Below are positions 58,609-64,000 of a stretch of DNA of 64,000 nucleotides, one piece after another (the first letter of the stretch is position 1; every line of letters starts with the position of its first letter). Source of the DNA: Rhodanobacteraceae bacterium. Its GTDB lineage: Bacteria; Pseudomonadota; Gammaproteobacteria; Xanthomonadales; Ahniellaceae. Below the pieces are notes generated by a model. The model saw nothing but the letters and a program-made list of their open reading frames with translations. It was not told the DNA's origin and did not search any database. The stretch spans positions 124,001 to 188,000 of the forward strand of contig JADJFT010000006.1 of NCBI GenBank assembly GCA_016708465.1, given 5' to 3'. A program made the translations under genes and the position numbers.

Positions 58609-60316
58609 TCAGCGGGCGTCGTCTCCGGCAATCGATGCGGTGGCGAGTGCCCGTTGCCAGTCGTCGACGCATTTGGCATCGAGTTCCCCAGATGCGCGCG
58701 CGCCGCAGGCGGTCGATGCCGGCAAAAGGCGTGGCCGTGTCGATCCCGGCCTGATGCAGCAGCAGCGCCGCGAGTTCGGACGCCGCAAGATCAATACGTT
58801 CACGCGTAGGTGGATTTCGGTTATCGACGAGCAACCACGGCGTGGTCTGCTGAAACGCCAACTGCCCGTCGTCCCACGGCAAGTGCTCGATGACGTAGTG
58901 CATCGCCGGTAGATGGTCGCCGTAGAACAGCAACAAGGTGGGCTCGTTACGCTGCATGACCCAGTCGACAAGTTCGCCCAGCGCTTGGTCGCCACGGGCA
59001 AGATGGTGCAGGTATTGGCGCATGGCCAACGCGCCGCGTTCGTCCAATGTCATCGCCGGCGGGAGTGCAGGCAAGGCGACATCGCCAATCGGTCTCGGAC
59101 TGTCCCATGGGCTGTGGTTCTCGATACTGATTGCAAACACGAACTGATGACCTGGCGCGCCGAGCTCATGTTGGATTTGACGATTCATCGCGGCATCGGC
59201 AACGTAATGACCATGGCGGTCTTCCGCCGAAAAAACGCTCTCATCGACGAAGTGTTCGAAACCAAGCAGTGGCATGGCGACGTCACGCTGATAGAACTGT
59301 CGTACGTAGGGATGCAGCACGGTCGTCGCCAGGCCGTGCTCGCGCAACACCCAAGGCAGCGCCGGCATTACGCGATGAACCAGTGCTTGATACGGGTATT
59401 CCAGTGCCGGCTCGCCGCGCAACGGGAATGCGGTAAGAAACGCGAATTCACTACGTGTCGTCAAGCCGCCGTAGGCCGGAACGGTCAGGCGTCCATGCAG
59501 ATGCTGTCGACGCAGCGCGTCCAAATGCGGCGCGTAGGCGGCGGTGTCGACGCCAACAAGGTCGCCGGGGTCGAAGAAGGACTCGCTCTGGATAACCACG
59601 ATGTCCGGCAAATCATCAGCGGGATGTGTCGTTTCCGGCCGAGCAGCCAGCCAGTTCTTGGCTGCGAGCAAGGCGCCCTGATCGAGTTCGCGCAGCTCCT
59701 GCTGGGTGGTCAGATACAGATGCAGGAATTGTGCGATGGCGCCGGCTTCGCGTGCGCCATCGGCGGGCAACCACACCGGAATGCCGAGTTGCTGTCGCCC
59801 ATACAGCGCCGGCCACGGCGGCAGCCGTGCACCGAGCGACGTGATCAGCGCCACCGCGATCACCGCCGTCAGGGTCCGAGCGCGTGTCGTCAAGCCGGCG
59901 AGCGGCGACTCGAACCACGCCAATAGCAGGCACAGCAGCAGGCCCCAGAACGCCGGATGCACATCGACATAGCGCAGGAATAGAGTCGGGGCATGCCAGA
60001 GGTTGTGCAGCGCCGCAAGGTCGGCCGGCAAGATCGGCAGTCCGAGTTGTTCCAGCTTGATCGCGTTGGCGGCGTAGACGCCGATCTGAATCAGCGCGGT
60101 GAGCACGGTCGCCGCAAACGGACGCCGCAACAGTGCCAGAAACAGCAGCCAGGGCAGGCACCACGGCAGGATATTGGCGAGCACCAATACCCATTCATGG
60201 CGCGTCCCGGTTTCGCCCGTTGCCACCGGCATCACCGCGATCGCCGCGGCGCCAATCACGAGTCGCCAAAACGTCCGCAAGCCGATGCGCGGTGTCGCAG
60301 GATTGGCGTCGGGCAT
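58609..60316 (-). CDS. LTA synthase/phosphoglycerol transferase-like membrane enzyme (one frameshift)
   Basis: About 569 residues. Five N-terminal membrane helices are followed by an alkaline-phosphatase-fold domain facing the periplasm. It shows IVVIQSESFFDPGDL (metal Glu), AYGGLTTRSEFAFLT (nucleophile Thr) and LLLFYGDHLPAMHYV (Asp-His metal ligands). The frame is lost near 58686-58689, a CCCC run: with one base removed IDRLRRARIW continues ELDAKCVDDWQRALATASI and stops at 58609. The 60 or so residues in the uncorrected frame are basic and unlikely. Gram-negative relatives (OpgB type) transfer phosphoglycerol to periplasmic glucans. Which acceptor is used here is unknown. Confidence 0.87.
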
Positions 60317-60337
60317 GCTTTTGGATCCTTCCAGTCA

Positions 60338-60359
60338 GTGACAGCATTCTACGTGTCAC
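60338..60359 (-). promoter_or_regulatory. Inverted repeat around a possible -10 box upstream of the LTA-synthase-like gene
   Basis: GTGACA (60338-60343) and TGTCAC (60354-60359) are perfect inverted arms with ten bases between. On the minus strand the spacer contains TAGAAT, a fair -10 element, about 30 bases before the gene's ATG. This could be a repressor operator. No clear -35 box was found. Confidence 0.35.
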
Positions 60360-60384
60360 ACGTTTGAACGATGCGATTTGCGGA

Positions 60385-63300
60385 TCAGGCCTCGATCTCG
60401 TCGCCCGGCCATGGATCATCGCCGAGCTCCGTCGGCTTGATCTGTGGCCGCTCGACCTTGAACCATTGCGCGTAGAGCGCTGGCAAGAACAACAAGGTCA
60501 ATGCAGTTGCGACGATCAGGCCACCCATGATCGCCACTGCCATTGGTCCGAAGAAGGCGCTACGCATCAGCGGGATCATCGCCAGCACCGCGGCGAGCGC
60601 AGTCAGCACGATCGGTCGGAAGCGCCGAACCGTCGAGCCGACAACGGCATCCCAAGGCGCAATGCCATCGCCGATGTCATGGTCAATCTGGTCGACCAGA
60701 ATCACCGAATTGCGCATGATCATGCCGGATAACGCGATCGTGCCGAGCATCGCGACGAAACCAAACGGCGTGTTGAACAACAACAGGAATAAGGTCACGC
60801 CAATCATGCCCAGCGGTGCCGTCATGAACACCAGAAAGGTGCGCGCGAAGCTCTTCAGCTGGAGCATCAACAGGGTCAGCACGACCAAGATGAACAAGGG
60901 TACGCCGGCATTGACCGAGGCTTGGCCGCGCGCGCTGTCTTCGACTGTGCCGCCGAGTTGCAGCAGGTAGCCTGATGGCAAATTCGCACGTAGTTGCGCC
61001 AGTTGCGCGTCCACTTGTTTCGTGACGGTTGGCGGCTGCACCTGACCATAGACATCGCCACGCACGGTCACCGTCGGCAAACGGTTACGGCGCCAGATGA
61101 TGCCTTCCTCAAGCCCGTATTCGATGGTCGCGATTTGCGCCAGCGGTACCGACTTTCCAGATTCGGTCGGGATTGCCAGTGAGTCGAGCAAGGACAGCTT
61201 CGCGCGTTCTTCGAGTGGCCCACGCAACATCACATCGATGATTTCGTCGTTTTCGCGATATTGGGTGATGCGCGAGCCTGAAATCGAGCTTTGAATGAAC
61301 TGCGACAGGCGCTGTGAGTTCACACCCATCTGTCGTGCACGACCTTGGTCGATGTTCAGGCGGATGACCTTGCTCGGTTCTTCCCAGTCGAGGTGCACAT
61401 TGGCAATGTCCGCGTTCGCGCGCATCACGCCAGCAACCTCGCGGGCGATGCGGCGAACCGTCGGGATGTCTTCGCCCATGACTCTGAACTGTACCGGGAA
61501 GCCAACCGGTGGACCGTTTTCCAGACGGGTGACGCGGCCGCGCAATTCGGTAAAGTCATCTTCGAACAACTGGATCAGGCGAGCGCGCAGAGCCTCGCGC
61601 GCCTCAATCGACTCAGTCAGCACCACGAATTGCGCGAAGCTGGCCTGCGGCAGTTGTTGGTCGAGCGGCAAGTAGAAGCGCGGTGAGCCGGTGCCGACGT
61701 AGGCGACGTAGTTCTCGATTCCCTTCTGCTGGTCGAGGTAACGCTCGAGCTTGGTCACTGCGTGTTCGGTCGCATGCAGTGAACTACCCTCGGGCAGCTT
61801 CATATCGACCATCAACTCCAGCCGGGTCGAAGCCGGGAAGAACTGCTGCTGCACGAAGCGGAACAAGCCAAGCGAGACGATGAAGGCGAGTACCGTCGCC
61901 GCGATCACCGTGCGGCGATGATCCAGGCACCATTCCAACACTTCACGGAAGCGGCGATAGAACCTAGTGTCGTATAGATCATGCCCGGCATGCGCGGCTT
62001 TGAGCTTGTCGCCGTCTGGCAACAAGCGGTAGCCGAGATACGGAATGAACACGACCGCAGCGATCCACGACAGGATCAGCGCGATGGTCACGACCTGGAA
62101 GATCGAGCGCGTGTATTCGCCGGTACCGGACTGCGCGGTTGCGATCGGCAGAAAGCCAGCCGCGGTGACCAGCGTGCCAGTGAGCATTGGAAATGCGGTA
62201 CTCGAATACGTAAACGCAGCGGCGCGAATACGGTCGTAGCCCTGTTCGAGCTTCACCGACATCATCTCTACGGCGATGATCGCATCATCGACTAATAGAC
62301 CAAGTGCAAGTACAAGTGCGCCGAGCGAAATCTTGTGCAGACCGATGTCGAAGAATTTCATCGCAGCGAAAGTCATCGCCAGCACTAGTGGAATCGACAG
62401 CGCGACAACCAGACCGGTGCGGTAGCCAAGCGAGAAAAAACTGACCGCGAGCACGATGATGACGGCCTCGGCCAAGGTGCGCACGAACTCGGCGATCGAG
62501 TTACGCACCGCGCGCGGTTGATCGGCGACGCGGCCGAACTCCAAACCGATCGGTAGATCTTTTTCGATGCTGGCAGTTGCTTCGTCGAGTGCGCGACCGA
62601 GGCGCACGATGTCGCCACCTTTTTTCATCGCTACGGTCAGGCCGATCGCTTCTTTGCCTTTGAAACGCATGCGTGCCGCGGGCGGATCGACAAAGCCACG
62701 GTGGACTTCGGCAACGTCGCCGAGTCGGAACAGCCGGCCATTTCCGCGAATAGTAATGTTGCGAATCGCATCGACCGACTCGAAGGCGCCGCTGGCGCGC
62801 ACGAAGATACGGTCTTGTTCGGTTTCGAAGCTACCGCCAGCGGTCACCGCATTCTGTTGCTCGAGTTGCTGTACGACAGTGCCGAAATCGAGACCAAAAG
62901 TTGCGATTTTGGCGTTCGAGATCTCAACGTAGACGCGCTCGTCCTGCAAGCCGACCAAGCTGACCTTGGCCACGTCTGGCACGCGCAGCAGTTGCAGTTG
63001 CACGCGCTCGGCATAGGCCTTCAGCAACGCGTAGTCGAATCCATCGCCAACCAGCGCATAGATATTGCCGAAGGTATCGCCGAATTCGTCATTGACGAAC
63101 GGGCCTTGTGAGCCCTGTGGCAAGGTGTGGCGTATGTCATTGATCTTCTTGCGCACCTGATAGAACAGATCCGGCATCTCCTTCGATGACAGCGAATCCT
63201 TGGCAACCACGAATACGTTCGATTCGCCTGGCCGCGAATAACTGCGGATGAACTCGAGCTGTGGCAATTCCTGAAGTTTTTCTTCGATGCGCTCGGTCAC

Positions 63301-63495
63301 CTGACGCGCAGTTTCTTCTGCGGTCGCACCCGGCCACGTGGTGCGCACCACCATCGCCTTGAACGTGAAAGGTGGATCTTCGCTTTGTCCGAGGTGCATG
63401 TACGACCAAATCCCGGCGATCGCGAACACCATCGCGAAGTAAAGGACTAATGGACGATTACGCAGTGCCCATTCGGAGAGATTGAAACCGTTCAC
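60385..63495 (-). CDS. RND-family efflux pump inner-membrane permease
   Basis: A 1036-residue RND transporter with twelve helices and two large periplasmic loops. The first loop has VRTTWPGATAEETARQVTER. The proton-relay Asp pair in the fourth helix is GLLVDDAIIAVEMM. The C-terminal half includes GMIMRNSVILVDQIDHD. It resembles the divalent/organic HAE-type permeases encoded right after their adaptor. The start is GTG at 63493-63495, overlapping the adaptor stop (GTGA). Substrates are likely hydrophobic drugs or toxic metabolites, not predictable in detail. Confidence 0.93.
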   Translation of the reverse strand: MNGFNLSEWALRNRPLVLYFAMVFAIAGIWSYMHLGQSEDPPFTFKAMVVRTTWPGATAEETARQVTERIEEKLQELPQLEFIRSYSRPGESNVFVVAKDSLSSKEMPDLFYQVRKKINDIRHTLPQGSQGPFVNDEFGDTFGNIYALVGDGFDYALLKAYAERVQLQLLRVPDVAKVSLVGLQDERVYVEISNAKIATFGLDFGTVVQQLEQQNAVTAGGSFETEQDRIFVRASGAFESVDAIRNITIRGNGRLFRLGDVAEVHRGFVDPPAARMRFKGKEAIGLTVAMKKGGDIVRLGRALDEATASIEKDLPIGLEFGRVADQPRAVRNSIAEFVRTLAEAVIIVLAVSFFSLGYRTGLVVALSIPLVLAMTFAAMKFFDIGLHKISLGALVLALGLLVDDAIIAVEMMSVKLEQGYDRIRAAAFTYSSTAFPMLTGTLVTAAGFLPIATAQSGTGEYTRSIFQVVTIALILSWIAAVVFIPYLGYRLLPDGDKLKAAHAGHDLYDTRFYRRFREVLEWCLDHRRTVIAATVLAFIVSLGLFRFVQQQFFPASTRLELMVDMKLPEGSSLHATEHAVTKLERYLDQQKGIENYVAYVGTGSPRFYLPLDQQLPQASFAQFVVLTESIEAREALRARLIQLFEDDFTELRGRVTRLENGPPVGFPVQFRVMGEDIPTVRRIAREVAGVMRANADIANVHLDWEEPSKVIRLNIDQGRARQMGVNSQRLSQFIQSSISGSRITQYRENDEIIDVMLRGPLEERAKLSLLDSLAIPTESGKSVPLAQIATIEYGLEEGIIWRRNRLPTVTVRGDVYGQVQPPTVTKQVDAQLAQLRANLPSGYLLQLGGTVEDSARGQASVNAGVPLFILVVLTLLMLQLKSFARTFLVFMTAPLGMIGVTLFLLLFNTPFGFVAMLGTIALSGMIMRNSVILVDQIDHDIGDGIAPWDAVVGSTVRRFRPIVLTALAAVLAMIPLMRSAFFGPMAVAIMGGLIVATALTLLFLPALYAQWFKVERPQIKPTELGDDPWPGDEIEA

Positions 63496-64000
63496 AGCGT
63501 CACCGGGCGGTTATCGCGATCGATCGGTTTGATCGCCTGTCCGGGATGCAACTTGTGTACGCCATTAGCGACCACCCAGTCGCTGGCGGCAATGCCTCCG
63601 GTGACGGTCGCACCGTCTTCGCGGTAGATGCCGAGCGTCACTTCACGCAGCGCCACTCGTTTTGTCTTCGTATCGACGACGTAGACTGCCGGCTTGCCGT
63701 CTTTCTCGTGCACTGCCGAGAGCGGCACCAAAACCGATGACGCGCGTGCGGCATCGGTCAGAAAGATGCGTGCGGTGCGGCCGAGCTGCACGTCGCCATC
63801 GGGTGCATTGAACGCGACTTTCACGGCATTGGTGCGCGTCACCGGGTCGGCTTGTGGCGAGACTTCACGAATGGTGGCCGGGTAGCGTTTGCCACTCGCT
63901 GCCCACATCTCGGCAATCACGACTCGGCCCGGTTTGAACTCACCAACACGAGACTCGGGCACGTCGATGGCGACTTCGAGTTCGCCTTCGTGCGCCAGCG
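63492..64000 (-). CDS. RND efflux periplasmic adaptor (5' part outside window)
   Basis: The frame is open to the window edge, giving the C-terminal 169 residues of a membrane-fusion protein. Visible are the beta-barrel domain (ELEVAIDVPESRVGEFKPG, REVSPQADPVTRTNAVKV) and the membrane-proximal domain (VLVPLSAVHEKDGKPAVYVV, ending HPGQAIKPIDRDNRPVTL). It bridges the permease to an outer-membrane channel. Its stop overlaps the permease GTG start, so it is the upstream gene of the pump operon. Confidence 0.92.
   Translation of the reverse strand, partial: LAHEGELEVAIDVPESRVGEFKPGRVVIAEMWAASGKRYPATIREVSPQADPVTRTNAVKVAFNAPDGDVQLGRTARIFLTDAARASSVLVPLSAVHEKDGKPAVYVVDTKTKRVALREVTLGIYREDGATVTGGIAASDWVVANGVHKLHPGQAIKPIDRDNRPVTL

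Overview
The window reads as one contiguous chromosomal stretch of a GC-rich (roughly 60% or more by eye) Gram-negative bacterium. The cbb3 oxidase cluster order, the RelA type, the class I aldolase, the SufT, the multiheme and secreted proteins and the LpoP-like gene next to PBP1b all fit a gammaproteobacterium of the Xanthomonadales/Lysobacterales. That placement is inference from gene content. No rRNA, tRNA, CRISPR array, insertion sequence or prophage was seen, and no stretch above about 300 bases lacks a gene.

Layout. 1-959: 3'-truncated SpoIID/LytB-domain protein. 1067-10552: the microaerobic respiration block, with an FNR-type regulator facing a complete cbb3 oxidase set (ccoN-O-Q-P, a small membrane protein, ccoG-H-I-S, a TauE/SafE-like protein) tightly overlapped on the minus strand behind a perfect FNR box. 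10592-12242: an unusual dps - S1/P1 nuclease - lone receiver operon. 12310-20448: hrpA, an acyltransferase/methyltransferase pair, relA. 20526-21595: class I aldolase with a strong terminator. 21668-25569: three genes of unknown function, coiled-coil, membrane and Gly-rich. 25569-32477: a YfiF-like RNA methyltransferase, a broken HELTH peptidase, a TerB-like protein, dgkA, terC, rlmI, lgt, thyA. 33004-39765: sufT, an M28 peptidase, a pentaheme cytochrome paired with a large Cys-containing secreted protein, mscL. 39791-45053: a degraded FAH-family gene, a two-helix protein, and a MacAB-like ABC exporter. 45094-49204: a membrane Ser/Thr kinase with a long extracytoplasmic repeat region, a quinone-oxidoreductase-like enzyme, an ICMT-like enzyme. 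49268-53727: a giant multidomain glycosyltransferase. 53808-58581: PBP1b, its probable LpoP-like activator and YoaA. 58609-64000: an LTA-synthase-like enzyme and an RND efflux pump with its adaptor.

How genes work together. The FNR-like protein has all four cluster cysteines, and an FNR site lies 63 bases upstream of ccoN, so it probably switches on the high-affinity oxidase and its copper/haem assembly factors when oxygen falls. Envelope functions dominate the rest: peptidoglycan synthesis (PBP1b/LpoP), lipoprotein and lipid handling (lgt, dgkA), polymer synthesis (acyltransferase, glycosyltransferase, LTA-synthase-like) and efflux (ABC, RND).

Caveat on quality. About eleven genes, including essential or near-universal ones (relA, hrpA, rlmI, PBP1b), are interrupted by one-base gains or losses, often in short homopolymers, while all their catalytic motifs survive. 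I read this as base-calling error in the source assembly rather than gene decay. Genes so affected are given with their reconstructed full extent.
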